This document shows positions 1-12,725 of a stretch of DNA of 64,000 nt, piece after piece. The notes beneath the pieces are model-generated. The model was not told the origin of the DNA. It saw only the letters and a program-made list of their open reading frames with translations, and ran no database searches. Source of the stretch: Neomonachus schauinslandi (lineage: Eukaryota; Chordata; Mammalia; Carnivora; Phocidae). Made by a program: the position numbers and the translations under genes. Location: the NCBI RefSeq assembly GCF_002201575.2, contig NC_058404.1, forward strand, positions 68,252,064 to 68,316,063, in the 5' to 3' direction. How positions within the stretch are numbered: position 1 is the first letter of the stretch; each line of letters begins with the position of its first letter.

Positions 1-1011
1 TAATGAAAATAAAAGCCACAATAACCCACAACCCCTATGATTTATTGAGGGCTTACTATATACCAGTGATTTTGCTGAGCACTTTATTTCTATTATTTAT
101 TTACTCATCACAGTCTCCCACTAGTTGGGTATATTTGTACCTATTCTATAAAAGGGACCCTAATAATAAATAGGTCATAAAGTAGCTGAACTGATATCCA
201 AACAAGGATCTGTCTGCGTGTAAAATCTGGTGAGCAAGAAAGCACAGCACTGGTAATGTAAGTATCCTGAAAAACTGTTTGTTGTTTTAATGAAGAGAAG
301 GATTTCAAGTTCTTTGTTGAGAAACATACTAAACGCCCTTCACAGCTTCCCTGGGCCCAGGCTCTACTAAGGGAACTTAGGCAAACATTTCATGTTTGAT
401 GATGGCCCTGTACCCTGACCAAATTGACAAACCAAGAGCAGCCAGCATCTTGAAATTAGCCATCAATTGACTGTCATTGTCCAATGAGGAAAGTGGAATG
501 ATCAGTCTAAACTGAAGGGATGGTTATGAACGAGCCAATCAGATTCTCTCTTTAATTTAAATTTGTTAAGTTTTGAAATAGTTTAAAACCTGCAGAAAAT
601 GTACCAGCAAAGCACAAAGAATGGCTGCATGCCCTTGCAGATTCCGATTGTTAAATTTTACATTCTCCCCGTTTCTCTTTCTTTAGAGAAAGATGGTGTT
701 GTTGACCCATCCCTTAAATACTGCAGTGTGTACCCCCTTCCTCCAAAACAAGGATACTCTCCTATATTAATACTATACACTCCTTCTAGTCAGGAAGTAA
801 ACATTGATACACTACCATCCGACTTACAGACACCATTCCAATGGTGCCATCTACTGGCATCAATTTTGCCATCTGTCTTAATAATGGCTCTTTTTCGTTT
901 CTAGCCTAGGATTGTACCCATAAACACGCATTACTTTTACTTGTCTTCTTTGTGTCCTTCAATCTGGAACGGTTCCTTAGGCTGTTCCTATCTCTCATCC
1001 TTCATAGTCTT
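1..1011. other. Unique or unclassified sequence
   Basis: AT-rich sequence in which I recognise no gene and no repeat. The 101-codon open frame at 599-904 has no recognisable domain and looks like chance. Confidence 0.4.
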
Positions 1012-1028
1012 AAGGAGTACAGGTCTTT

Positions 1029-1867
1029 TCATTTTTCCAAAAAAGACATACAGACAGCTAACAGACAAGAAAAGATGCTCAACACTACTCATCATCAGGG
1101 AAATACAAATCAAAACTACAATGAGCTATCACCTCACACCAGTCAGAATGGCTAAAATTAACAAGTCAGGAAATGACAGATGTTGGTGGGGATGCGGAGC
1201 AAGGGGAACCCTCTTACACTGTTTGGTGGGAAGGCAAGCTGGTGCAGCCACTCTGGAAAACAGTATGGAGGTTCCTCAAAAAGTTAAAAATAGAGCTACC
1301 CTATGACTCAGCAATTGCACTACTAGGTATTTAACCAAAGGTTACAAAAATACTGATTCAAAGGGACAAATGCAGCCTGATGTTTAAAGCAGCATTATCA
1401 GCAGAATAGCCACATTGTGCAAAGAGCCCAAATGCCCATAGACAGATGAATGGATGAAGAAGTTGTGGTATATATACAATGGAATATTCCTCAGCCATAA
1501 CAAGAATGAAATCTTGCCATTTGCATTGACATAGATGGAGTCAGAGAGCATCATGCTAAGGGAAATAAGTCAGAGAAAGACCAATACCATATGATTTCAC
1601 TCACATGCAGAATTTAAGAAACAAAATAGATGACCATAGTGGGGAGAAAAGAGAGAGGCAAACCATAAAACAGACTCTTAACTATAGAGAACAAACTAAG
1701 TGTTGTTGGAGGGGAGGTGGTTGGGGGATGGGCAAACTGGGTGATGGGCATTAAGGAGAGCACTTGCGAGGAGCACTGGGTGTTATATGTAAGTGATCAA
1801 TCACTGAATTCCACACCTGAAGCTAATATTGCACTGTATGTTGGAATTTAAATAAAAACCTGAAACA
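1029..1867 (+). mobile_element. 5'-truncated L1 (ORF2 C-terminus and 3' UTR)
   Basis: The sequence encodes the C-terminal part of L1 ORF2 in broken frames, including the stretch around 1130-1260 that is typical of the end of ORF2. It continues through the carnivore L1 3' UTR to an A-rich end with aataaa at about 1851-1856. An imperfect TSD flanks it: AAGGAGTACAGGTCTTTT at 1012-1029 and AAGGAGTACAGATCTTTT at 1868-1885. It ends with the older single 3' module, unlike the L1 at 53 kb. Confidence 0.9.
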
Positions 1868-1885
1868 AAGGAGTACAGATCTTTT

Positions 1886-2955
1886 ATTCTATAAGGTGAC
1901 CCTAACCCTAGGTCTAACCACTGTTCACTTGTGACCAGAATCGGGCCGGGCATCCAAGGCAGCAATACCAGAGAAATGACACTGCTCTTCTCAGTACTTC
2001 ACACTTGGGAGACACACTGTGTTTATCTATCCCAAGGTAATGTTCACCTTGATCACACACTCAAGTTGGCATCTGCCAGAATTTTCCACTATAAAGTCAG
2101 TATTTCCTCTTTTGTATTTGATTAGTATTTGGAGGGAGATATAGATCCCTCTTTATACCATTTGATCTGGGAATATATAAAGACTTTGATAAGTGGAAGC
2201 AAACAGATGCGGAGAGGAACAGACTCGAATAGCATAGCTAATTCACCTTAATGGCAAATGCCTGAAATGAAGATCAAACCCTCTACTTCTGGAAACTGGT
2301 CCCACATGGCTTAGTTCTATTATGATTTCTCAGCTTCCTGAATCTGGAGAGTTCAGGTTTTCCTGAATTTGGGTTCTGTGCACACTTGAAATCACCTTAG
2401 GCCTGGGTCAGATTCCAAGGGAAACCTGCTATGTGGCAGAGATCTGTGTGGGGGAGGTTTCATGGAAGGTGCTCTAGGGAACAACGCCTCAAAAGAAATG
2501 AGAAGAGCGGGATTAAGGAGAGTGAGAAGTTGAACTGCCACACAGGTGTATCAGAAGCCTCAGCCAGTCTCATGAGGAGATCTGGAGCTGGGATGGCCCT
2601 CCGGAGTTGGCCTGAATTGAAGCAAAGGGGCCTGGACCTTTATATTCTCTGTATGGACCAGTCACGAGGCAAAGTTTTTCCCAGAGAAGGGTAAGTACTG
2701 TGGGTGAGATAGCTCCCATTGGCAAGGAAAACTCCCAGGGAAGGGTTTAGTTGGGAACTTGAGCAGCCCAAACTCCTCCCAGTGAGGGAATGAGTACCTC
2801 AGTCCTGAAAAGGGAAGCTGGGAGGCTCTCGCAGCACTGATTATAGCTCATCCTTGTACCACCTACATCTATGCGCATCATACGGTAAATCCACTCCACC
2901 TGGTAAGAACTCCTTCAGAATTTTAATTGGTCTTTTTTTCCCAGGGAAGCTTACA
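1886..2955. other. Unclassified sequence
   Basis: No gene or confident repeat is seen. Its right part may belong to the retroviral remnant that follows, but I found no motif to show this. Confidence 0.35.
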
Positions 2956-4378
2956 AAAGAACAAATGACAGCGACCACTGCAGCCAGTCTTTAGAGCATT
3001 AGTGATACTTATCTTCTTCCTCATCTACTACTCATCTCACAGCTCTGTGGTATAAATAGCATACTTCCTGAGGCAACCCAGACCCTCACCCCTGAGGGAT
3101 CGGAGCCCCTAGACATCAGGGCATCTTCAGTCCGTGGTTGCTGCACCTGTCTATCACTAAAATTGAACAGGGGAGTATCAAGAGATGACCCATTAGATCC
3201 TCTGGGTGTTACAGATGTCCCTCCTGCTGCTGTCATGTAACAGCCACTCTACTTTCCCTTGATGATCAAGGGCAACTTCCCTGACCGTATGATGACTCTC
3301 TTCCTTGTCTACTAGTCTCTTATCGCAAGAAACCAAAGTAACCAGATGGAGCTCTTTTTGTGTTCCCTGATGGAAGGTTCTTTACGTAAAATCACAGGAA
3401 AAAGAAGCACAAATTATCCAAGCCAATCATTAAGAGTTAGAGTGAACAGGGCCATTTCTATTTCTGAGCTCCGTTGTTGATTTATGGTATATAACACACA
3501 CTGGAAAATAGTGCCTTATCCTCAAAGAGTTTCACCGTCAAACTGGCCCCTGAGTTGAGCCTTTAAAAGTCCATTTCATCAGTCTGTCAGGTTGGGATAT
3601 TCTGGGTGGCATGGTATGTTCAAAGATAATCGGATCCCATGGTCATGTGCCCAATTCTCTTCTCCTTTACTATAACGTGGGTCCTTTGGTCTGAAGTGAT
3701 GTGATATAGATTACTATGTTGGTAGATCAAACATTATATAAGCCCCTAGACAGAGAGGTCCTGCAACTAGGAAAAGCAAATCCATACTTAGAATATGTGT
3801 CATCTCTAGTCAAGATGAATAGCTTTCCCTTCCGTGATGGAAAGAGTTCAATGTAATCAACCTGCCACCACATGCCTTATTGGTCTCCTAAAGGAATTGT
3901 GTCAGGCTGGGGGCTCATTATTGATCCCTGTGACTGGCATATTGGATATTCGGAAGCAACAGTGCCTAGATCAACCTTCGTAAGTGGCAATCCATGCTTT
4001 GGGGCCCATGCATGGCCTCTACCACATCACGGTGACTACCCTGTTGGGCTGGCGTTGGAGTAAAGGATGATAGAGCCTGCCTGACGTTGACTGGCAGGTT
4101 GTTCAGTTTACTTGGCTGTTGATATCTCTCCCATAGGGGATGTTCTCTAGTGGGAATTAACATAGCTACAAAGATCTTTATACTTTGTACCTACTCCCAT
4201 ATGCTCTGATCTCCTTGTCCCTATTTTCAATCTTTCCCCCTTCTAGTCTCTGCTTTAACAACAAGCCATTTGCCACCACTCAGGAATCTATATGTATCTT
4301 TACTAAAGCAAACTTCTCTTGGCACAAAGTGCTGACCACTGCAGGTATTTCTCCTCATTGCTCTCTCTCTCGCTCTCT

Positions 4379-4393
4379 TAAGATTTTATTCAT

Positions 4394-4432
<39 letters not shown>

Positions 4433-4604
4433 TTTGAGAGAGAGCACACAAGCAGGGGGCAGGGAGGAGCAGAGGGAGAGAGACAAGCAGACTCTGCACT
4501 GAGCCCAGAGCCCAAGGTTGGGCTCGACCCCAGGACCCTGAAATTATGACCTGAGCCGAAATCAAGAGTCAGACGTTCAACCGACTGACCTACCCAGGTG
4601 CCCC
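4379..4604 (-). mobile_element. Can-SINE (SINEC), with long (TTTA)n tail
   Basis: Reverse-oriented SINE. The tRNA-derived head lies on the right, ending in the complement of the gggcacctgggt start, and the tail lies on the left. The tail has expanded into a tetranucleotide run. The flanks share an imperfect duplication around TCATTGCT (about 4355-4362 and 4607-4614). It sits in the retroviral pol remnant. Confidence 0.9.
4386..4435 (+). repeat. (TTTA)n microsatellite
   Basis: About 12 tandem tttA units grown from the SINE A-rich tail. Confidence 0.95.
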
Positions 4605-5421
4605 TTCATTGCTGTCTTTTAAAGTCACATCCAAATGGTGCCACAATGAAGCAGCAGTCCCTTTTCAACTTGCATCCATGTAATAAGTGAAATTATTCAT
4701 AAACCAAGCGAGGCCTTTGGGTTATAAAACATTCCCCACAAGGCCAGAGGAGTGAGCTAAGGGATTAATGGCAGCACAAGAGTGGTGGTTGATACGAGTT
4801 TCTACATATACTTATGCCTTCTTGCCTTGTCCATGCCGGATTTTGAATATATCGTTACCATCATTTGATGAATTGCTGCTGATCCTGCCCAGAGGTGACC
4901 TGGTGGGTCTGACCAAACCCAGTTCATAATGGACAACTCTGACCCCAGTTTCAGCTTCACCATCTCTACCAAGGCCCAGTGGAATGCGAGGAGCTATTCT
5001 CGAATGGAATATTGTTCTCTCTCGAATGGAATGAATAACCCTTCAAAGTTGTCCCAAATTGAGGCAAAGCCGCCAAGCAGGTTTACCTCCATATCAACCA
5101 GTTAATAGATACAGGGAGAAGGTGCAGCCCTGAATGACGTAGCTCCCTTCTGCTGAGGGCAATTCCTGAGCAGGGTGGGTGGGGAATCAACTACGAGCCA
5201 TAGGCTGCTAACCCTCCCAGCAGCTGGGGCAATGTGGCTCTTGGTCTTACAGGAGAGATGCATGGCACCCCATAGCATCCATTACAAATAGCTTAGGTCA
5301 GACTAGTTTCTTACTAACACAGCCTAACTAAAACCACAATGGAGCATTTACTATCAGCATTAGAGATTTGGTTAAGAAAACAACAGATTTGTAATTACTC
5401 CCAAATAAGAGTTAACCATCT

Positions 5422-5539
5422 CACACGTTCTGCATGGAGCACTGGGTGTTATACGCAAACAATGAATCATGGAACACTACATCAAAAACTAGTGATGTAA
5501 TGTATGGTGATTAACATAACAATTAAAAAATTTTTAAAA
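5422..5539 (+). mobile_element. Very short L1 3'-end insertion
   Basis: Only the last ~118 bp of a carnivore L1 is present: the gagcactgggtgttatacgc module to the A-rich end. The flanking TSD is AAGAGTTAACCAT at 5407-5419 and 5540-5552. It shows the second 3' module type that also ends the L1 at 53 kb. Confidence 0.88.
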
Positions 5540-5591
5540 AAGAGTTAACCATTTCAGAAAGCAAATGCGTAGACCTTTCTTTTCTCTTTCT

Positions 5592-6560
5592 CCAATTTTT
5601 TTTATTGTGGCAAAATGCATATAACATAAAATTTACCATCTTAACCATTTTTAAATGTGCAGTTAAGTGGCGTTAAATATATTTATATTGTTGTGCAACC
5701 ATCACCGCCTTCCATCTCCAGAATTCTTTTCATCATGCAAAACTGAAATTCTATACACATAACTCCCTATAACACATAACAACTCCCCACTCCCCTTCCC
5801 CTGAAAATCACTATTCTACCTTCTGTCTCTGTGATTCTGCCTACTCAAAGGTATATCATATTAATGGAATCATATAGTATTTGCCTTCTTGTAACTGGCT
5901 AATTACACTGAGCATAAGCTAATGCAAGTGTAATGTACATTAGGTTCCTCCAGGTTCATCAATGTTGCAACATATGTCAGAATTTCCTTCCCTTTTAAGG
6001 CTGAATAATAGTCCATTGTGTGCATGTGTGTCCACACCACACAATTTTGCTTATCCATTTATCTATCTGTCAATGGACACTTGGCTTGCTTCCACTTTTT
6101 AACTATTATGAATAATGCCATTGTGAACATGGGTATACAAACCTCTTTGAGACCCTGTTTCCAATTCTTTTGTGTATACACCCAGAAATGGAATCGCTGG
6201 ATCACATGCTAATTCTATTTTTAGAATTTTAATTTTTTGAGGAACTGCCTGCCATAGTGTTTTCCGCAGCAGCTGTACTATTTTACATTCCCACCAACAG
6301 TGTACAGGCATTCCAGTTTCTCCACATCCTCCTCAATACTTGTTACATTTTGTTTATTTGTTTTATAGTAGCCATACTAATAGGTATGAAGCAACAGTAT
6401 TGCAAGGTGGTTTTTTATTTAAATTTCCCTTATGTTTAGTGATATTAAGCATCTTTTCATGTGCTTCTTGTCCAATTGCATATCTTCTTTGAAGAAATGG
6501 CTAGTCTGTCTAGACCTTTGCCCATTTTGAGTCAGGCTGTTTGGTTTTTTGTTGTTGGAA
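5592..6560 (-). mobile_element. Older L1 in antisense (ORF2 end and 3' UTR)
   Basis: The minus strand from about 6311 encodes a recognisable L1 ORF2 C-terminus (HCWWECKIVQLL at the start of the frame), followed by an old-type L1 3' UTR down to the A-rich end at 5592. The frame is broken. A SINE inserted at its right end. Confidence 0.85.
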
Positions 6561-6575
6561 AATGAGTAGACTTTT

Positions 6576-6762
6576 TTCTTTTTTTTTTTTTTTTGAGAGA
6601 GAGAATGAGACAGAGAGAGAGAACATGAGAGGGAGGAGGATCAGAGGGAGAAGCAGACTCCCTGCCGAGCAGGGAGCCCGATGCGGGACTCGATCCTGGG
6701 ACTCCAGGACCATGACCTGAGCCAAAGGCAGTCGCCCAACCAACTGAGCCACCCAGGTGCCC
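6576..6762 (-). mobile_element. Can-SINE
   Basis: Reverse-oriented SINE with a poly(T) tail at its left end and the tRNA-like head at its right. The perfect TSD is AATGAGTAGACTTTT at 6561-6575 and 6763-6777. Confidence 0.95.
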
Positions 6763-6885
6763 AATGAGTAGACTTTTAAAACCAGTGTTCAATGTTGAAT
6801 TCAACAATGCCAAATTTCTCCAGCCTAAGGTACCCACAGGAATTAAGGTAACTAGTGGCAAGATAGTTCAAATGTGGTATGGTGG

Positions 6886-7135
6886 GGGATACCTGGGTGG
6901 CTCAGCTGGTTAAGCATCCGGTTCTTGGTTTCAGCTCAGGTCATGCATGGTCTTGGGGTCGTGGGATCAAGCCCTGCATCGGGCTCTGCACTTAGTGCGG
7001 AGTCTGCTTGGGATTCTCTCTCTCCTTTTCCCTTTGCCCTCCCCTGCCCTGGCCCCACTCACATGCATTCTTTTTCTCTCTCTCTTTTTCTCTCAAATAA
7101 AATAAATAAATAAAATCTTCTAAAAAGGAAAAAAA
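6886..7135 (+). mobile_element. Can-SINE, older subfamily
   Basis: It carries the longer body with the 'gtcttggggtcgtgggatcaag' style middle and the 'cttagtgcggagtctgcttggga' segment that younger copies lack. The TSD is AATGTGGTATGGTGG (6871-6885) and AATGTGTTATGGTGG (7136-7150), with one mismatch. Confidence 0.94.
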
Positions 7136-7289
7136 AATGTGTTATGGTGGCTTTTCAAGTCAGGGGTAGAAACATTTTTTTCACAGCTAGTTATACTTCT
7201 ATATGCTTGTTCTTGAAATTTATCCTAATGGCTAGGAATTTATACTTAAAATGTCATCATGCAGATGATTCCAAATTAAATCCTATTTC

Positions 7290-7480
7290 CTTTTTTTTTT
7301 TTTAAGATTTTATTTATTTGTCAGAGAGAGAGAGAACACAAGCAGGGGGAGCTGCAGGCAGAGGGAGAAGTAGGCTCCCCACCAAGCAGGGAGCTCGATG
7401 TGGGACTCAATCCCAGGACCCTGGGATCATGACCTGAGCTGAAGGCAGACGCTTAACTGACTGAGCCACCCAGGTGTCCC
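7290..7480 (-). mobile_element. Can-SINE
   Basis: Reverse-oriented SINE with perfect TSD TTAAATCCTATTTC at 7276-7289 and 7481-7494. It lies 155 bp from the plus-strand SINE at 6886-7135, forming an inverted pair. Confidence 0.95.
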
Positions 7481-7494
7481 TTAAATCCTATTTC

Positions 7495-8861
7495 AAAGGT
7501 ACATCTGAAACTCAAAAAAAGCCAATTTCCCATTGAGGTAATGCTGTGCCTGAGTGTCAGGGCCATTTGGCTAGTCCACAAAAGCCTAATACTGGAAAAA
7601 AAAAAAATCTCAAAAAATAAACCACTATCTATAGTGAGATTCCTATAACAAAAACAGTGTCTTAGAAGGGACATAAAGGCCTGGAAGCAGTTAAGAAACA
7701 GAAATACCTTTTCTGATAAGTGGTAAGAAAGAAAGGTAGGGTGAAGTATAGACAAAATTCTCTCCTCTTCCCCCATCTTATCCTGTCCCCAATTTTAGGC
7801 ATAACTATTTTATGTGACTGTATTCCGTGTTCCTATTAGCACTTTATATGGCCTTCTAATAGCATTTATCTCAGTATTTTAATACCTTATTTAAAAGTCT
7901 GCCGTTTTATGCATTCAATACCCAGCATCCTTCAAAAGCATTATATGCATTAAATATATGCTTGATAAAAGAATGAGTGATAAATGAAGACATCAATAAC
8001 AGGAACTCATTACCCTGGTGGAACTACCTTGATTCTCTTGGCACCTTTAAAAATGGCTCCTAGAAATTCAATGTCTTCCACAGAATGAAAAATTGAAAAC
8101 TGACGAAGCAAAACATCTTTTCAGAACCACTTACTAGCTTGAATTTTCTACAGTGCTATTTTACTGCTGCTCTGAGTTTAATGTCCAACACAAGGATGGC
8201 AGCCAGAGGGCTGGTGGGAATCACACCGCTGTTCCCTCCTACTGTGAAGAAAGTGATGGTGTTAGAACAGAGCTGCCCTGGAAACATACAGTTTACATTC
8301 CTCCCAATGAACCCCTTTCCTGGTAGAAGTGCACACTTTGAATTTTTACCAGTGCCTCACCCCCACCATGATAATACATGCAGTGTGTACTCCGTGTTCC
8401 CTTAGAGAAAAAGGAAGGTATAAATGGTTTTAGGTTCAAGTGAAACCTGTAAAGACAATCTAAAAATTCCTCCACATTCCCACATTCATTTCAGTTCAAC
8501 TTATATATGGTTCCTACTTTTCTATCCCAAAATTCATCTGGAGTTAAGCTTCTCTTGAAATGTTCCCCTTTCACAAGGAGAAGAAACTTTGCTATCCCTC
8601 CCAACCTCTACTGAGATTCCTCAGAAAAGGTGAGGGGAGCATTTCTCTTTCTCCTGGTTGGCTCTGGCTTAGAATCCCTTGTGAGTTTTATTCGTTGGTT
8701 TAACAGGGTCATTTCACTACAGCCTTCACACTGCTTCAACCACCAGCTCCCCATTTACCTGAAGTACCAACAAACTGAGGACTGGGCATAGGTCAGACAT
8801 CTAGGAAGGTTTAGGGAGAGACAGGAGGGCTATGCTGCCGCACTGCCTAGGAAACTTAATT
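7495..8861. other. Unique sequence, possible L2 fragment at about 7730-7990
   Basis: No gene is recognised. The part ending around 7990 (cttgataaaagaatgagtgataaatg) resembles the 3' end of a plus-strand L2. The remainder is unassigned. Confidence 0.35.
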
Positions 8862-8877
8862 AAAAATGTATATAAGA

Positions 8878-9056
8878 GGGTGCCTGGGTGGCTCAGTTGG
8901 TTAAGTGTCTGCCTTCGGCTCAGGTCATGATCCCGGATTCCAGGGATCGAGCTCCACATCAGGTTCCCTGCTCAGCGGGAGGTCTGCTTCTCCCTCTGCC
9001 CCTCACCTTGCTCATGCTCGCTCTCTCGCTCTCTCTCAAATAAATAAAATCTTTAA
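8878..9056 (+). mobile_element. Can-SINE
   Basis: Full SINE with the A-box-like head, a pyrimidine-rich 3' part and an A tail. The TSD is AAAATGTATATAAGA at 8863-8877 and 9057-9071. Confidence 0.95.
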
Positions 9057-9071
9057 AAAATGTATATAAGA

Positions 9072-11177
9072 TATCCATATTGTAAATGCCTTTCAACCAT
9101 GCCCACTGGCCATGCTCACAGTAAACTCTGTGTAAATCCTTAGCTTCCTCATTACAGTTGGTCTCCTTTTCTCTTGTCCAGTCCCTCCAAATTCTTGTTT
9201 TATTGATAAAGGCAGTTGATTCTTCTTCTCATTCCTATGCTTTCCAAGCCATTCCCTGAAGCTTATCTTTTTTTTTTTTTTTTTTTTCCCCACAGCGAAA
9301 TGGCTTATCTATTCCAAAGAGAAACTCTGCCACTTCCTTAGGATTCAGAAGCGGCTACAATCTGCTGGGATTTTAAATAACAAATTGTTTCTCCTACATA
9401 CAAAGACTAGTGGGATATAATAAACAACTCTTAAGGGGCTTCCCATCTGACAAGGCTTCCACCGCCTGTAAGAACCACCACACACATGGGTGTGGTGGGG
9501 AGCTGCCATGTGTGTCCTCTGTCACTCTTCCCGCCCCCAGCCACAGCTGACAGATGCTCGAGGGAAGACCTGAGGGAAGCTGGAGAAACTGGGATCAGGA
9601 ATTCGAAACAGTAATTCATTCCAAGAAAGATGCAGGATCAAAATTGCCATTACTGGATAGTCACACAAGATCTAGAAATGCCTAACCCCATCACAACATT
9701 CATTAAAAGATTGGGGACGAAAATGTCTAAAAGTTGTTTTCTTTTTTAAACCTCATTCGTTCCCCCCAGAATCTGTCATTTCCAGGAAGAGACTAAAAAT
9801 GCTGCTCTTCAAACTCTGACCTATTACAGAGATGAAACCAGCTGTGTACATAAGGCTGTTTCCTCTGCTAATCAAGTTATCGTTCCTTCCATGCCCTTGA
9901 ATTTCAAAGTGAAACTTATAAATAATCTGATCTTAACATTTAAAATATGCACTCTCCTTCTGCCCGCCAGAAGGTAATGAGCAGTCTAAAGTCACTCAGC
10001 CTGGGTTTCCTTTCCCTAATTGCCCTAAAAATTAAATAAAACTTCCCTACATCCCTTCTGTTGCGCTGTGAAAACAGGATAAAATACAGCAAATTCTAAT
10101 AAGCCAGCCTGTGTGAAGTTTTCCTCCTCGCTCCTTAACACCGCATTTACATTCCCTTCGAAACAGCAGTAACTTCCCTGCCTCTTTATCTCCATAGAAA
10201 TCAAATCGCTATGGCTCAAATTCATGCTGCAGAGAGAATTTTCTTCTATGAGAAAAAAATTGTCTCCCATTTTGTGGTGGAGTTTTTTGTTTTATTTCTT
10301 TAATACAAGATCAGGGCGGGGGGGGGGGGTCAGAGGAGGGAGGGAGAGGGGCAGCTTGAATTACAGGACTATTTAAGCCATAATATTTAATTTCAAACTT
10401 TGTTCTTTGCAGCCGATTACCTCAGCTGCTGTCTCTCTCCTTTTCCCTCATTTTCTGTTGAAAATTGATCTCATTGTTCTTGTCTGAATAAAAAGGCCCA
10501 GGCTCTGGGTATTTCAATTGGCTTTGGCTCAAGAATAAAAGATCCCTTTTAAAGTGAAAATCCTTGTTTTTGCCAATTCAAATCCCATTACTCACTTCCC
10601 TCCCAGGCCAGGCGGGAGAGCCAGGAGCGGCACCCATCAGGATGGTACACACCGCCGAGAGGTCTGGCAATTTGCCACTTCACCGGCAATCTCCCTGGCT
10701 GTGTGACCTGTGGGTCATTCACAAACCTTCTCGGAAGGGTCTTCAATTGGCAGCATCAGGCAAATCCTTATACATTTCCATGTAGTGTCCCAAAGGGGTA
10801 ACTTTTTGCACTTGACTTTATTTTCTGCACCACTGTTAGCCACCTAAATGGGAACACTGTAATTTGTTACCCATTTATAAGGGAAAATTGACATTGGAGC
10901 CTATTTGGAAAGTAAGATATTCTGAGCACCTAGAAGAAACTAGCGTCGCTGACACACCATGTCTAGCACACTCGCCTTGTTGGAGGATCGTAGCACTCCT
11001 AAGACACTGTTACTACAAAATTTCCACTGTTTCCTCTAATAATTGTCCCCTCTCTTCATCCCCTCCTTCTAACAATAATCCCATTCCCTCCCTAACCCTC
11101 CTCCCATTAGTATCCAAACAGACCCTTCACAGTTTGATGAGCTCAGTAGTGAGCTGGCTAGAATTCTGAGAATTAAG
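9072..11177. other. Long repeat-free stretch
   Basis: Apart from a poly(T) run near 9269-9288 and a G12 run at 10318-10329, no repeat or gene is recognised over about 2.1 kb. It is the largest repeat-poor block in the first 20 kb. The segment 9640-10600 has mixed composition and several homopurine/pyrimidine and AT blocks, as in conserved non-coding DNA. That interpretation is inference only. Confidence 0.4.
10318..10329 (+). repeat. Poly(G) run (G12)
   Basis: Twelve consecutive G residues followed by a purine-rich stretch up to about 10352. Confidence 0.9.
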
Positions 11178-11191
11178 AAATGGTCATTTCA

Positions 11192-11401
11192 GGGATGTCT
11201 GTGTGGCTCAGTCAGTTAAGTGTCTGATGGAGCGGGTATTGGGGGTGGGTCCTGGGATGGAGCCCTACATCGGGCTCCCTGCTCAGCGGGGAGCCTGCTT
11301 CTCCCTCTCCCTCTCCCTCTGCTGCTCCCCCAGCTTGTGCTCACTTGCTCTCGCACTCTCTGTCAAATAAATAAATGAAATGTTTAAAAAAATTAAAAAA
11401 T
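11192..11401 (+). mobile_element. Can-SINE with diverged A-box to B-box region
   Basis: The head is recognisable, but the segment at about 11222-11252 is replaced or diverged (atggagcgggtattgggggtggg). The TSD is AAATGGTCATTTCA at 11178-11191 and 11402-11415. Confidence 0.93.
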
Positions 11402-11415
11402 AAATGGTCATTTCA

Positions 11416-12710
11416 AAGTAGCATCATGTCAAGCAAATGCAGTAAAATGATAACAATTGGGGCATCTGAGCGATAAAGACACAGGCATTTATTTTTCTAG
11501 GCTTGCAACTTTTCTGTGACTGTGGAATTATTTCAAAATATTACAAAAATATCTTCATAGCATTTGACAAAACTCTGAACTCAGCAAAAATCTAACAGAG
11601 TTGATATTTGTAGAGGTCAATAGAACAATAGAGCATCACAGAGAGAGGAAAATGTTAAGGATTGAGGTAAAAAAAAAAAAATCGCCCCTGGGGGTTAAAG
11701 ATGTAAGTAGATTAAAGGTTTTACTATAGAACTTTGTCCCCTGCTTTAGTTTATGAGTCTAGTTTCAAGGCAACAGGCACAGGGAGGTTGTCGCCAAGAA
11801 GTTCTGTTTGCGAGTCTCCAAGCTTATCCTTCAGGACCATCATATATCTGCAAACAAAAACACCCCAAGAGAGTCCTCAATCTTTATACCAGCATCAGGC
11901 AAATACAATCTAGGGACAAATTAAAGCATAGTAAGCATAAAACATGGCTTTGAGACAGATTAAAATGAGCAAGGTATTTGCCGACATCAGAGATGGCAAA
12001 GTTTAATCAATAATGATAATGAGTCCCTTATCAACAAAGAATTATTCACAAAGATGGAGGGGTTGGAGAGGCAGTCCGGGAGTGAAAGGAAGCAGAATTC
12101 TGTTCCTGGGTGGTGTTACATTACAGATCACCCAGGCAAACCACAAAATGTCTCACCTTTGAGACACAAAGAAATTAGCATCACAATCATTAAATTAAAT
12201 TGCAAACAGGCTTGTTTGTTTCCTTTACATCCCACAGTGTGAAGTTGGTGCGAGTGAAACCTCCCCTTTTCAATATTCAAAATTCTTTCAGCTCATCAAG
12301 ACTCAGTTCAAATTGACGATCCTTTTTGAAGTTTTCTAAATAAAATAAATCTACCAAGCATAGCACAGGTGCAAGAGACAGAGACCGGTGATTTTTTAAA
12401 CTGCAAGCGGCCCCTTTGGGACATGATAGGATTTGCTGTTTCATGTAGCAGCTTTCAGGGCAGAGCCTTCTGGGGAAATGTTACCAAATAGAAAATATTT
12501 GAGGCAATTTGAGAGTTCATTTTGAGTCTGTCCCTGGGGTAAATATTACCCATAGCTAAAAAATATGGGCCCCCAAATCACATGTATATAGGGAAAAAAA
12601 AAGTGTAAAAGCTACTTCAATTCACCTCTTAGCTATACCTGAGAAACAACTGGTAAAGTAGTGAATACTTTTTGTTATCATAGTTAATTCAATAACAACT
12701 AATGTCTAAA
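11416..12710. other. Unique sequence
   Basis: No gene or repeat is recognised in this AT-rich block. Confidence 0.4.
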
Positions 12711-12725
12711 AAGAAAAATACCCTC

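Larger units (their letters stand above)
2960..5290 (-). pseudogene. Decayed endogenous retrovirus pol remnant (RNase H to integrase)
   Basis: Read on the minus strand, 3853-3870 encodes WWQVDY, matching the first catalytic aspartate region of retroviral integrases. The downstream sequence (about 3850-3650) keeps integrase-core-like residues across stops and shifts. The part at 4650-5290 looks like a broken RNase H region, which puts the order RNase H then integrase on the minus strand as expected. A SINE at 4379-4604 interrupts it. No open frame exceeds about 70 codons, so it is long dead. The outer limits are estimates, no LTR was identified, and class assignment is uncertain. Confidence 0.5.

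Noticed and set aside
9269..9288. Poly(T) run as a retroposon tail
   Set aside because: No SINE or L1 body adjoins it on either side.
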